This document shows, piece by piece, positions 1-11,397 of a stretch of 64,000 nucleotides of DNA. Within the stretch, counting starts at the first letter, position 1. Each line of letters opens with the position of its first letter. Below the pieces are notes generated by a model that was given only the letters and a program-made list of their open reading frames with translations, searched no databases and was not told where the DNA came from. The translations under genes and the position numbers were made by a program. Source of the DNA: Syncephalastrum monosporum B8922 (taxonomy: Eukaryota; Mucoromycota; Mucoromycetes; Mucorales; Syncephalastraceae); the NCBI GenBank assembly GCA_000697355.1, contig JNEN01001182.1, positions 157,466 to 221,465 on the forward strand, in the 5' to 3' direction.

Positions 1-232
1 CGTTTGGAAGGCAACTTTGGTTTCTCAATGTGTTTAACCACGCAGGGAATGCCCATCTTTTTACATCGCTCGCACTGCTGTGTGCCTTGAATGGGTATGC
101 ACCGTCGTCGGCGCTTTCGACACTTTTCACCTGCATTACCAGCAGGATCAGTCGGTGGCCTTGATCTCGGTTTAATTGACAAGAGGACTTACATGGACCT
201 CTATGATATTCTTCCACAGTAGATTCAGGCAT
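1..232 (-). CDS. Zn(II)2Cys6 binuclear-cluster transcription factor, 5' end only
   Basis: Fungal-type DNA-binding regulator, truncated by the left edge. Exon 1 is 232..193 and exon 2 runs from 130 off the window; the 62-nt intron has a GTAAGT donor and a TGCAG acceptor. Splicing creates the first cluster cysteine codon (T|GT) and yields the full six-cysteine pattern C-x2-C-x6-C-x8-C-x2-C-x6-C within the first 45 residues, with a basic CRKRRRRC stretch between cysteines 2 and 3. The start is the first ATG and only 13 residues precede the cluster, so the DNA-binding domain is N-terminal as usual. The regulatory domain and targets lie outside the window. It is divergent from ULA1 across about 500 bp. 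The family call is secure; the specific regulator cannot be named. Confidence 0.85.
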   Translation of the reverse strand, partial: MPESTVEEYHRGPCKSSCQLNRDQGHRLILLVMQVKSVESADDGAYPFKAHSSASDVKRWAFPAWLNTLRNQSCLPN

Positions 233-739
233 GGGGTAAGATAAGTGATGTGATATGGTCTTACAGTCAAACCACAATCCACAAGTGTTACAACGGAAGA
301 AAGCAGGAAAGAAAAAAATAGATGCCGATAAACTAGCTGAAATTACAGCTAGTTATCTTCAACTATTTCTAGGCACAGACCTCTATTTTGCGTGCACTTT
401 GTCCATGTGCTGCTTCTGTCTCAAGACTCGTGCTAGGGTAGGTATGAAGGCCCTTCTCGAAGCCATTGTTCTTCCGTGCTCTCTTTGCTGTGCGACGGAT
501 CTGTTATAACTATGATCTCTTACAGAATAAACACGCTCCTTGCTGACTCTGTGTGATCCATTAGGTGAAATAGCCAGCGCTTCGGGTTGGTCGTGTAATG
601 AAAAGCTGGAAAGGTTGAAGTAGATCTAAGAGGGCGGCACGTGATCTAGCATTATATCTCTTTCGCACGTACCGAGCCATATTACAAGTCAGCTTCGCTC
701 AACGCTTTAACTTGCTTGAACGCGCAATTTCATACCACC
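233..739. promoter_or_regulatory. Divergent intergenic region between the Zn2Cys6 factor and ULA1
   Basis: 507 bp with no supported gene. It must hold the promoters of both flanking genes. A palindromic CACGTG E-box lies at 638-643, about 100 bp upstream of the ULA1 ATG. No clear TATA element was found on either side. The short ORF at 255-509 has no recognisable features. Confidence 0.4.
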
Positions 740-2861
740 ATGACAGACCTCAAAACACGCAAATACGATAGACAGCTACGGTACGTGCTTTGAAATCAGC
801 TTTTATATAGCTCGCTTGTTCTAAAGGTGAATAGTCTGTGGGCTGCGTCTGGTCAGACCGCCCTGGAGAATTCAAAGATCGCCTTGTTAAACGCGACCAC
901 AACCGGATGCGAGATCTTGAAAAATCTCATTCTACCAGGTACAAAGAGCAGCAGTACTTGTCGACACTCAAATGACACGCTGCTCTATTCTAGGTGTGGG
1001 CAGCGTGACGGTGGTGGATGGGTCGACTGTGACAGAAACGGATATCCAGACCAACTTCTTTTTGGACGCGCACGCGGTCGGACAGCCTAAGGCTGAGTCA
1101 GCCGCTGCTCTCTTGAAAGAACTCAATTCAGAAGTCAACGTACAAAGCGTGAATAAGGTAAAGTAGCAAAGGAAACAAGAACAGGAGGGAGGACTCAAAG
1201 CTGATAATAAACAAGTCGCCTGAGGATATACTGCACAACGACCCCGCCCTTTTGGATACCTTCTCTGTCATCATTGCCACCAACCTCCATGACGAGGAAA
1301 CGCTTCTCTTATCTGACATTTGCGAAAAAAGCGCCAAAACACTTGTATCCGTGCGCTGTAAGGGGTTCTGCTCTCTGTTCCGCGTCCAGGCACCCGAGCA
1401 CCACAGTAAGCACCCAAATCTTTTGCGATGCACGCACTAAATGACTCTGCAGTCGTTGAACCCCACACCGAGAATGTGGTTGATTTGCGTCTCGGTGCGC
1501 CTTTTGCTTCCCTGCGTGACCATGCCAAAACGTACGACCTTGACACACTCGACCAGACAGACCACGGTCACGTTCCTTTTGTCATTGTCCTGATACAGAC
1601 CATTGAGAAATGGAAGGAGGAGGTAAGCTGCACGATCGTGTCCAGGGTATGGGCAGGCATCTCAATTTGTATTAGCACATGGATCGTTTTCCGTCAACTT
1701 ATCAGGAGCGTAACGAGATCAAGGCCATGTTGAAGGAGAAGATGCGGACGCCGGACGAAGAGAACTATGAGGAAGCGCTCGCCAATGTTTTCCGTCTGTC
1801 TTCTACTTCACCTGTAAGTCCCGAGAGAAAAAACAACCTGACACATCGACTCATGTGCATCTTAAGATCACCCCAACCATTTCAAGGCTGTTTCAAGACC
1901 CAGCATGCGAAAATATTGACGCCACGGTATGTCCAAAATGTGGTGGTTTTTTTTTTTTTTCTTTTTTTTGCTGACAAAACTCCCAGTCGGCTCCTTTCTG
2001 GATCGTGGCACGCGCGGTACGAGATTTCGTTGCAAACGAGGGCGAAGGCGAGCTGCCGCTTTCGGGAAAGCTGCCTGACATGAAGGCGGACACGAACAAC
2101 TATGTCGCCCTGCAAAACATGTAAGTCAGCCTTCTGGGTGTGTTTACTGGCTGACCCACAGAGGCCAGATACCGTCAAAAAGCGCTGCAAGACATTGCCG
2201 ATGTTGCGCTTCGCGTTCGCTGCATGCTCCAAAACTTGCAGCTGCCCGAATCGACCGTACCCAAGGAGCTGATTGAAACGTTTTGCCGTAACTCGGCCAA
2301 TGTCAACGTCATTCGGTACCGGACATTGCGCGAGGAGCTCACGACCCAGTCGAACGCTGACAAGCTCTGTAAGTTCGCATGTAACATATCGTTTGTATTT
2401 TTATTCACAGAATGGTAGTGTCGGCCCTCAAAAGCGACCCGAATGCAGCATTTAGCATCTTGTTCCGAGCATCCGACAGGTTTTTTAAGGAGCTAGGTCA
2501 TTACCCGGGCACAAAGCCAGGGGGCGCGGCTGACGATGTCGGTCTGCTCAAAACGCATATGCGAGGCGTCCTACAACAGAGTGGCATTGCCGATGACGAG
2601 GCGAGCGCATGGCTCGCGACGGAAGACTGCCAGCGGGCGGTACAAAACTTGTATGTTCACAGATGCGCACATGTATAGAGAGTATCTAACCTTTGAGTTA
2701 GTGTTCGGTTCGCCAACAAGGAGGTGCCTAATATCGCCGCCCTTGCTGGTGGCCTGGTATCGCAAGAAGTCATTAAGCTCGTGACACACCAGTATACGCC
2801 CATCAACAACACATGCATCTTCAATGGCATTTCTTCCACGAGTAGCGTACTTGAGCTTTAG
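740..2861 (+). CDS. ULA1: NEDD8-activating enzyme E1 regulatory subunit (NAE1/APPBP1, Ula1)
   Basis: Regulatory half of the heterodimeric E1 that adenylates NEDD8/Rub1 for cullin modification. Eleven exons: 740-780, 835-938, 994-1157, 1216-1405, 1453-1622, 1676-1813, 1867-1926, 1987-2120, 2169-2368, 2419-2650, 2702-2861; together 1593 nt, 530 aa, close to the roughly 530 aa usual for the family. The N-terminus reads [10 protein letters not shown] followed by a ThiF-type Rossmann core ([10 protein letters not shown]). The C-terminus has the [13 protein letters not shown] and [11 protein letters not shown] segments typical of NAE1. There is no catalytic cysteine domain, as expected for this subunit. 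The acceptor of exon 10 is placed at 2418 because the nearer AG at 2410 breaks the frame. It converges on the methyltransferase gene with 71 bp between stop codons. A NEDD8 E1 is required for CRL function, including that of the CDT2 encoded later. Confidence 0.95.
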
Positions 2862-2932
2862 ATTCTGAACGTCAAAATACATGAACGTATGAATGTGATG
2901 TGTGTGCACTTTATGGATGATGTAGAATGTGT

Positions 2933-3772
2933 CTATTGTATCTGGCGGATGATGGATATGCCATCAAATACAGGTAAAACGACGACTTGCAGCCTCGGGT
3001 CATTTCTGACCTTTTCGTTGAAGGCATGGATTGCCCTGGAGGCCTTTAGGATGCGTTTGGATGTCGTATTCGGATCATACGGTTCGTATCCGGCTGTCCG
3101 GTGCACCTGTCCCCAGAAGAGCACTAGTGGGTTACTGGTTAGCTAGATGGACTTGTCGTGTATTGATTGCTTACCATTATCGACGATGATGACGCCCCGG
3201 TCTGCCAGCATATTATTGTCGAGAATGTGGTCGAGGTAATTGGGGTAGTCGGATTTATTGGCGTCGATAAACACAAGGTCAAACTGGCGATGTTCCTGAC
3301 TTAGCTTTGCCAAGCTTTCCATTGCATCGCCGAGTCGCAGGTCAGCTTTGAGACCTGCTTTGTTGATTGCCTCGGCTGCCATGCTCTGCACTGCTGGATC
3401 GGCGTCGAGGGAGACGAGTGACCCTGAATCCGGGAGTGCAGACGCGAGCGCCAACGTCGACGAGCCCGTGAAGGTGCCAATCTCGAGAAGATGGCGTGCA
3501 CCCAATAAGCCCACCAGCTGGTTCAAGAGGAGACCTTGTGCCTTCGGTGCCATCATGTGCGCATTGTCCAGTTTGTCTGTCGTTTCCTTGATCAGGTCAT
3601 CCCAGACGGGTTGTTGTGGAATGGGAGTGCTGTAATCGGTCGCATACTTCAGTTCACCGTCGCTGCCCCGGGCTTTGAGTATCGACGCGTTCTTGATGTG
3701 CCCACTCGTGTGGTGCCGCACTCGGGATTGTGTGCGGGCGACAGCTCGTGCCAAGCAAAGATAGCGCTGCAT
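2933..3772 (-). CDS. Caffeoyl-CoA O-methyltransferase-like (COMTD1-type) SAM methyltransferase
   Basis: Cation-dependent class I SAM O-methyltransferase of the CCoAOMT/COMTD1 family. Exons 3772..3175 and 3123..2933 with a 51-nt intron; 262 aa. Motif I is LLEIGTFTGSSTLALA and the acidic residue binding the SAM ribose is in LVSLDAD. The divalent-metal ligands typical of the family are visible as FIDANKSDYPNYLDH and IIVDN, the latter completed across the splice junction. The first 30 residues are Arg-rich without acidic residues and could be a mitochondrial presequence (inference). The start is the first in-frame ATG; a palindromic TATA-like TTATATAA lies about 60 bp upstream near 3830. The natural substrate is unknown; lignin chemistry should not be assumed in a fungus. 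Confidence 0.85.
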
Positions 3773-3825
3773 GAGAATATCAAGAAGCAAGAGAGCCAGC
3801 GATGGCCTAGCTCCTCTAAATTCTT

Positions 3826-3841
3826 CTCCTTATATAAGATA
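3826..3841 (-). promoter_or_regulatory. TATA-like element upstream of the O-methyltransferase
   Basis: The palindromic CTTATATAAG sequence lies about 60 bp upstream of the minus-strand start codon at 3772, a suitable place for a TATA box with a short leader. It reads the same on both strands, so direction is inferred from the neighbouring gene. Confidence 0.4.
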
Positions 3842-4748
3842 AAACATGCTCTGAACCAGAGGGTCGGTAGGTCAGTTCATGTCAGTGGTGCGGAAATTCG
3901 CCCCTGATAATGTTGTCTGCAAATCTACCCGAGTCTTTGGTTCAGACTAACATTCTTGATCACATGACTCACATGGTGTTGCATTTAGCCTTACAGCGCT
4001 TTCTTATCACAGCATCTGGTTTCATGCACAGCCTGTACTATAATACGACAAATGGCTCAATGATGCGCGAAGAAACGACCGGCATCTTTGTTTGCTGACT
4101 TACTTGTATACATGCAGCATGACAGGATGAAACGCAATGAAAATGATGCCCAACTATCAATTTGTGTCACCCATTGCAGTCGTGAAGCTGCACAGACTGG
4201 ATACTTGGAAATTGCTACGTATTCATCATGCACATATTCGCGTAGTCCGAACATATGACGAAGGTACGTCTTTCGTTGACGCTAATCAATCTCGCAAAAG
4301 GACGAATGCTTTATGCATACAGGTGTTATCCTTTTCTTAGTGTGTCGACGCCTCGCAACTGCGACTGATGCTGCCCCTTTTGGGGCGATATAACTAAATT
4401 ACACTGTGTCTATTACAATGAGATAAATACTGGTACGTGCGGTATCCTTCTTGGTCAATTTAAGTTGCGCTGTGTTCATCGATTCGCAGCACACAATGAC
4501 GCGTCTCAGGCGCATGTTAGAATGGGCCACTAAAAGATGATTTCTCATGCTTTATAGTTTACAGGCATAGAAAGTATGGGAGCAAAAGACAGTGTGGGAT
4601 GCTCAGGAACCGAATAACAGTGCGATCGTTATCAGGTCTGCTTATTGTATGAAATAAAATGAATTTGACAACCTCTTTCTTGCACTCCGCGACTTGTTTC
4701 CGAAAAGGGCCCACACTTGCCTATTCATATCACTGCTGCCTGCTCATC
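3842..4748. other. Intergenic, no gene seen
   Basis: About 900 bp, AT-rich, between the divergent methyltransferase and MCD4 genes. Only short ORFs without codon-usage or motif support occur. It presumably holds both promoters. No repeats or RNA genes recognised. Confidence 0.5.
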
Positions 4749-7700
4749 ATGTTGTCCCGCACGGGTCTGCTGTTGATCGGCATTGTATTCCATGTTGTCT
4801 ACCTCTTCAGCATCTTTGACATTTACTTTACATCCCCGCTTGTCCATGGCATGACCCCTCAGCAAATGACCTTGCCCCCTCCGGCCGATCGTCTCGTCTT
4901 GTTTGTAGGCAAGTATCGCGCTTAATCTTATCGTGTCGACCATGCCGTGTTGACCACCGAAACAGCTGACGGTTTGCGAGCGGACAAGATATTTGAAGAA
5001 GAAGGCAAGGCACGAGCACCGTTTTTGCACCGCCAAAAAGAAAAAGGCACGTACGGCATATCTCATACGCGTGTCCCTACCGAATCCCGACCTGGCCACG
5101 TCGCCATCATTGCTGGCTTCTATGAGGATGTGAGTGCAGTGACAACAGGTAATGACCAGCCGATACACGAAAGTAGATAGACTAAGTCTTATCCAAGGCT
5201 GGACCGTGAATCCTGTCGACTTCGACTCCGTGTTCAATCAATCGAGGCAAACCTGGTCCTTTGGTTCGCCTGATATCCTGCCGATGTTCCAGCAGGGTGC
5301 AAGCGACCCTGACCGCGTCAAGACCTTCATGTACCCACCCGAATTCGAGGATTTCTCAGGAGGTACTACGGGAAGAGGAAGAGAAGTTACGGGGTAGCTG
5401 ACAGTGAAATCTGGACAGAGGCATCCCACTTGGATACATGGGTCTTTGACCATGTCGAGGCGCTCTTCACCAACGCGACAAGAGATCCCGCGCTCAACAA
5501 GCAGCTTCGCGAGAAGAAAGTCGTCTTCTTTCTCCATTTACTCGGCCTCGATACCAACGGTCACGGTTTTCGCCCACACTCTGAAGAATATCACAATAAC
5601 ATCAAGCTGGTTGATCGCGGTATTCAGAAAATGGTGGATATGATTGAAAAGTTCTACGGTCACGACGGACGCACGAGCTACGTATTTACGGCCGACCATG
5701 GTATGAATAACCGCGGTGGTCACGGTGATGGTCACCCTGATAACACGCGTACGCCTCTTATCACCTGGGGTGCCGGTATCAACACCAACGTGGGCATGCA
5801 CGACGTCAAACAGGCTGATATAGCTCCACTCATGGCCACGCTTATCGGTATACCTCTGCCTGTCAACTCGGTCGGCGAGCTGCCGCTGGATTATCTGCAG
5901 CCAGATGAACATTTCCGCGCCGAAGCTGCTTTTACAGTGGCACGCGAAATTTCCGCGCAGTATCAAGTGAAGCATGGTTAGTATCTATTGCGAGTGATTC
6001 ATGGCGGAAGAACTTACGGGATATAGACGAGAAACAGGAAAGCGAGCTCTTTTTCAAAACCTTCTCCCAGATGACAGGAGAAAACGCGCCTGACAGGATC
6101 GTGACCCAAATTCAACACCTGATTCATGCACGAGATTATATTGCGGCGGAAGCACTCGCCAACACACTCGTTGAACTCAGCCTGCGCGGTCTTCGCTACT
6201 TCCAGACATATGATTGGCTCTTTTTGCGTGGCACTATCACTCTCGGCTACGTCGGCTGGTGCTTCTACTGCTTAGTACACCTGATCGGATACGATGTGCT
6301 GCGCGGACCAGTCGAGGCATACCCTCGTGTACAAGTGCTGGTAAGGAAGTTGTCAGTACCCACAACGTTTATTGATATCGTGTTTCAGGTTGACCTGGCA
6401 TCCACTCTTGTGTTTGCTGGACTGGCCGGGATGATCTGGGTCCAACGTATGCCCATCATGTACTACGCCTACATATTTTTCCCTGTCTTGTTTTGGAATC
6501 AAGTTCTGCGCAATGCAGGATATCTGCAGCATGCTGCTTCCAAGGTGGCAGAGTTTGGCATCTTCAGATCACTCGCTTATGCAGCCGCGCTGCTCATTTT
6601 CTTGGAGTCGTTGGTAAGATAAAAAAAAAAAAAGAAGAATGCTTCAAGGAAGATCTAATACTGTATAGATCTTTAGCTATTTCTACCGCGAGCTACTGTC
6701 AGCCTGTTTTATTGCCCTATCTTTCTGGCCATTAACTACCTCTGTCCGCAAGCAGCAGCCTTATCTTGCCTGGGGATGGACCGCAGCATGTTTATGCACG
6801 AGTGTATTTACATTACTGCCAGTCGACAAGGAGAGCGATATCACCATAGTGTAAGCACAGAAAAGCTATGTTTCCGCGCATTCTCATCAAATAACAGGTC
6901 ACTGGGAGCTGCACTGGGACTTGCAGGCGGATATCTGCTGTTGCGACATTTGCGCTCGAATCAACGCGTGGACCGCCGTACCGCTTGGATTCTACAGGCT
7001 CAACTTGTCATGACGCTGTCTTCTCTTTTCCTGGTTCGCTCTACATCTGCGAGTCTGGCAAGACGCGATGGCCTGCCCTTCTTAAACCAAACCCTGAGCT
7101 GGGGTATCTGCAGTAAGTGGGAGAAAAAAAAAACGGATGGAATGGAGCATAGGCTAATGACCTGCGGAAGCGGTCTCAACCTTTTTCCCGTTCGTATACC
7201 ACGGTCCGGCCGACAGCGATTATCTCGCCCGCCTTTTCTCCATCATTCTCGCGTTTGCACCTCTCATGACGCTGCTCAGTATCTCGTATGAGATGCTGTT
7301 CTATGTGTCACTGAGCATCACCGGTCTGCTCTGGCTCGAGATGGAACGTGCCCACTACAGTCCCAAGAAGTTGAAGGAACGGCCCCTCTTGGTACAAGAT
7401 GCACGCGCCTCCCTCCTATTTCTGTTTTTCATCTGTGTGGCATTCTTTGGCACGGGTAATGTGGCCTCGCTGAGCAGCTTCTCGTTGGAAAGCGTGTACC
7501 GCTTTGTGACCGTGTTTGACCCGTTCATGATGGGTGCTCTATTGATCGTCAAGATCCTGGTCCCGTTTTTCGTCCTGTCAGCTATTTTTGGCGTTTTGAG
7601 CAGCGCGCTAGAGCTACATCCGTTCAGCCTGTTTTCGGTCGTGCTAACTATCACCGACATCCAGACGATCCATTTCTTTTTCTTTGTCACCGACTATGGC

Positions 7701-7844
7701 AGCTGGCTCGAAATCGGTACAAGCATCTCACACTTCTGTATTGCAGAGCTGTTTATCATCTTTAATATCATCTTGTTCTTGCTGTCACGCGTGCTGGTGG
7801 GTCACTTGGTCCCAGCGGGTGTGAAATCAATAAAAACATCATAG
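4749..7844 (+). CDS. MCD4: GPI ethanolamine phosphate transferase 1 (MCD4/PIG-N)
   Basis: ER membrane enzyme that adds ethanolamine phosphate to the first mannose of GPI precursors. Nine exons: 4749-4908, 4966-5148, 5198-5362, 5419-5976, 6027-6340, 6389-6613, 6669-6850, 6898-7112, 7171-7844; 2676 nt, 891 aa, close to yeast Mcd4. The N-terminus has one hydrophobic anchor ([17 protein letters not shown]). The lumenal alkaline-phosphatase-fold domain shows VADGLRAD, the nucleophile region VPTESRPGH and the metal-binding [18 protein letters not shown]. From about residue 430 the protein is a series of hydrophobic segments, as in the PigN C-terminal domain. Intron 1 is a GC-AG intron (donor GCAAGT at 4909); every GT alternative nearby breaks the frame. 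Intron 5 is 48 nt and divisible by three, so retention would stay in frame. Confidence 0.95.
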
Positions 7845-8974
7845 AAGCTTGGTCCATACCATTATTGTATTCTAACTTTTCCATATTAAAATGCAAGGTA
7901 TTTGTAGGAGCGATAAATATTTACATTAGAGGTCTATATGCTTTGCCGTACTTGAATGCCATATCAGAATATGCGGTGGTTTATTGAGTCCTACATGATT
8001 TATATAACGTGCTCGTATGATGCTTATTTATCGTGACATACTTGCGATAGAAAATCGCTCAGCAGGAAAGTTGTATCCTTCTAGCACTGCACCGTGATAA
8101 GCAACTAGGACCATACAATGCGCAGAAATTGGGTCCAATCTGCTACAGATACAATGGAATATGGGTTGCCATACTTTGTTAGATGGTAGTGACCCACTCA
8201 GAATATGAACATGTTGAATCAGTCTTGTGCTTTTTTGCTTTAGTATTACTCATTATATTCCCTTCCGACGACTTCTAACCATCTAGACATGCTGTCTAAG
8301 CGCCGGATATTTCGGCTGCGAGAAGAAGGATGTACGCCATATTGTCAACAATACGTACCCTATTATAGGTGTACACAACGCAATCCCGTTCAAAACAGCA
8401 TACGCAATAAGCAATACATAAGGATGATACATTTAGGCGCGGCAGGAGATAGATATATGGCAGTCAATAAAGCTAGCACAGTCATGGCATGGTGGTTCAT
8501 AGTCAATGTATCATTTTACCACCGAGTCGATAGCAATATTATCATTCAGCTGTATGTTAAAGAGAAGCGGTACAACCTCCAATCAGTTCTCTATACGAGT
8601 TGATGGAGATAGAGCTGCTAGGAAACGTGTGCATAGCGCTTTACGATGCTTCACATATTTCTACGTAAACTTATATTAGGTGTGATATTTTAGCCTGCAA
8701 TCATAACCAGCTCCATTCTAGCACTGAGCAGTATTGTTAGCTGCAATATAATCTATGTACATAGAGTGTTTTCAGTAATAAATTTCTGCTAGCATATATT
8801 GGTCTCATGGTATCATACGTAGCAAGGTCTGTTTGTTTGCGCATAGTATAGGCAAGTACTGTACAGTCGTCTTTGCTTACTGAAAACTATATAAACGAAC
8901 AAAAATCGGGTAAGATATATCTCAGGATGCAATATATGACATGTAAATATTAGGGCATTCACCGAATCCACCTG
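7845..8974. other. Intergenic, no gene seen
   Basis: About 1.1 kb, strongly AT-rich, between the convergent MCD4 and Stc1-like genes. A 104-codon ATG-initiated ORF at 8289-8603 shows no recognisable motif and has an atypical composition; I do not call it. No repeats, tRNA or mobile-element signatures seen. Confidence 0.5.
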
Positions 8975-9597
8975 TTAGTTTCCGTCTTCGGACCCTTTTG
9001 AGCTGGATTCTTCTGAACTGGATTCGGGGGGATCTGAATCCTCCACGTCTTCCTCTTCCCTTTTCTCCATACATTTCAGGCAGCGTGGATGGTTGACGTC
9101 ACGACGTTGCTTCTACAGCATAGCCACGCGCATTAGTTTCAACGAATGTTCCACATGATTGACTACCTTTGCGAAGGCGCCGCGCGGCTTCAACCGCATA
9201 CAAACAGCACATGTCAAAGTCGCAGCTACCTGTGGTGGTGTGCACGCCATGCACATTATCATTGCTGGCTTCTTGTAATAGTACGATGCTTGAGCTACGG
9301 ATTGTATATCAATGGGAAGTGCGTAATTCCGTACGCCAACTCATCCATATTACATACGGTGATTTGTGGCCTTAAAATGGAGTCAGACTTTCGTGGATAC
9401 AGTGGAAAGTACTTTTAGACATACCCACATCAGCTGTCGCTCCGAGAACTCTTTGTACTGTTTGTTCTGTGTAATGATATGTTAACAACAAAACATGTAT
9501 TCCAATGCCTGACAGTATTGCTACAGCATGCACGTACCTTCTGGCAGACTGCGCTATGCAGCGTCCGATAAGTAGGACTATATTTCTTCATGGGCAT
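8975..9597 (-). CDS. Small Stc1-domain zinc-binding protein
   Basis: Five-exon model: 9597..9538, 9466..9425, 9370..9358, 9294..9167, 9112..8975; 381 nt, 126 aa. The introns are 71, 54, 63 and 54 nt, and exon 3 is a 13-nt microexon needed to keep the frame. The core reads FSERQL, then CMAC, CAVC, a KPRGAFAKKQRR segment and CLKC, i.e. paired CxxC knuckles separated by an F-[SA]-x-x-Q motif. This is the arrangement I know from Stc1 domains. In fission yeast Stc1 links RNAi (Argonaute) to the Clr4 H3K9 methyltransferase complex. The first knuckle appears as C-x2-N rather than C-x2-C in this model, so either the domain is degenerate or exon 1 is wrong. The C-terminal 30 residues are Ser/Glu/Asp-rich. 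Role in heterochromatin is inference. Confidence 0.62.
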
Positions 9598-9852
9598 GCT
9601 TTTAAACAGTGGATGACACCAAAAGGAAAAGTGTAGAGGGAAAGAAGTATATTTGCTCAAACACAATAAAAATAATTATGTCTGAATCTGATCACACGTC
9701 ACTTGGTGGGTACCAATCACTTTGAGGGTAGAGCTATGCGGTAGTTATCCATCATGATAACGTGGCCTATCATCACTGTCTCAGGATCGACACGCGGGCG
9801 CCTCCAAAGGTTCGCGAATGGATGGTTTACTGCGGTTATGGTATGTAAAAAA

Positions 9853-10308
9853 TTATGATTTGATGGTTTGATAGTGGCTCGAGGCAAGCAGCATGTCCAT
9901 TTGGAATTGGAGAGCGTATGATTGGCTAAGTAGCTGCTTGACCTGGTCGGACACACGAGCACTCTCCTGCAGTTATCCATTAGCAAATATAACGCGTCCT
10001 TGGTATATTCAGTCTATTACCTCGCGTAATCGCCGTTCTTCGTCAAGCGATGCCTCGTCTGCGTCACGGGATATGGTGTTCGTTGGTGACTGGGGTTGCA
10101 AAGCAGTGGCGGTCGCTTTCAGACGCTTGAACAAGTCGTCGAGGTCGTTGCGAGCTTGCTGAAGGTCGGCCAGTTTGGGTTCCTGCCGCATCGACTGATC
10201 GGAGGCATCGGCCACTGCTTGCATTATCGCAATCATGCTGCCCCAAATCTTGGCGAGCGTGTCCAGCGCCTCACTTGCTTGTCGATGTTGTTCGTTCATT
10301 GAAAACAT
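9853..10308 (-). CDS. Probable Mediator complex subunit 30
   Basis: Two exons, 10308..10021 and 9966..9853, with a 54-nt intron (GTAATA donor, CTGCAG acceptor); 402 nt, 133 aa. The protein is almost wholly helical in appearance. An N-terminal helix ASEALDTLAKIWGSMIAIMQ is followed by LQQARNDLDDLFKRLKAT and, after a short linker, by DEERRLREESARVSDQVKQL and a C-terminal QFQMDMLLAS. Order, length and the pattern of these helices match animal MED30 (its D-L-x-x-L-F-R-K-L and E-E-R-R...QLKQ...MLAM segments). MED30 sits in the head of Mediator and supports RNA polymerase II initiation. Sequence similarity is modest, so another small coiled-coil subunit remains possible. The start is the first ATG in frame. 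Confidence 0.55.
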
Positions 10309-11397
10309 CCACAACCTGCGTTTTCAACTTTCAATGCGGAACGGCGAAAGATTCAGCCTACCGTCGGTTGTCTAATTTTATTTCTAGAATCAGTCAACTG
10401 CTGTCATGAATTGAGCCAGTCGACGTTACTTGTTTTGCGCAGTGTGGAAGCCTGATAGTATTGACTAGGTCCATAGACTGAAGCTGACTGCATTAAGGTA
10501 GCTTTTGGTATTGCTGTGTGCCTTAAGCGCAAAATAAGAAGCAGTGCATATAGTCTACCATAATGAACACCGGAAAGTACGATACTGTAATGTGAAGGCA
10601 TGACACAATATCCTTCTCAGTTACTTAATTGAATAATAGCTATCACACAGCCATGCTGTTGTAGACTACAAGTTGACGTACAGAGATAAAAGAAGCATCT
10701 TCAGCTGTTTCTCCAGACAGTTTTCAAGCGCGTCCTCGGATTTATCCAAGAATAATGGTACGGTGGTGGATTAGCTCTTATGATCAGACGCTGCTTTTGT
10801 GAATACATATTCCAACTACAATCGTCGTCCTGAAAAGTGCCCAGATCTCGTGTACTTTTATGCATATTTAAGTGACGATGAGTGTGAAGTAGCCATCAGG
10901 TTCTCCACCATAATTCGAATAGCAGCTACGTCAAGAACAATAAATATCAAAAGATTAGACGCACTCCATCTCGATAATTGATATAGAAGACCAGAGTGAA
11001 CCTAAGATCTATCACTCTTACCACTATGATGTATACCGATCAAAGTAGCAATTGGATGAGAGCTGGACGTGTGTGCATATTTAAAATTTGGAATGGGCTG
11101 GTCACGGGGAAGATGCTTCATTTGATCCGGATAACGGGATTTTGGCCCGTATCTACCAGAAGTCGTCATGCGACAATTTCAAACTGGGCCAAAAGCAAGG
11201 TTGAAGTTGTTTGGGCAGGGGACAAAGCTATCGAGCTCACTTAGCGCATCCATTGCTATAGCTGATAGCAAATGGCTATAAGCTTGGACGATGAAAGGTG
11301 GATTTTGCCTTAAAGGGTCGAAATCTATGCGAACACAATCATGGGGCGGCACCTTTTTTTTTTAAGTGAGGAGCGGTGAAAGAGCAATTTCCTGTCA
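10309..11397. other. Intergenic, no gene seen
   Basis: About 1.1 kb between divergent MED30-like and BIT61 genes. AT-rich, with only short ORFs lacking support. A run of T precedes the BIT61 start at about 11352-11362. No recognised regulatory palindromes. Confidence 0.5.

Noticed and set aside
8289..8603. 104-codon ORF in an AT-rich intergenic region
   Set aside because: No motif, atypical composition and no splice or promoter context; chance ORF is likelier.
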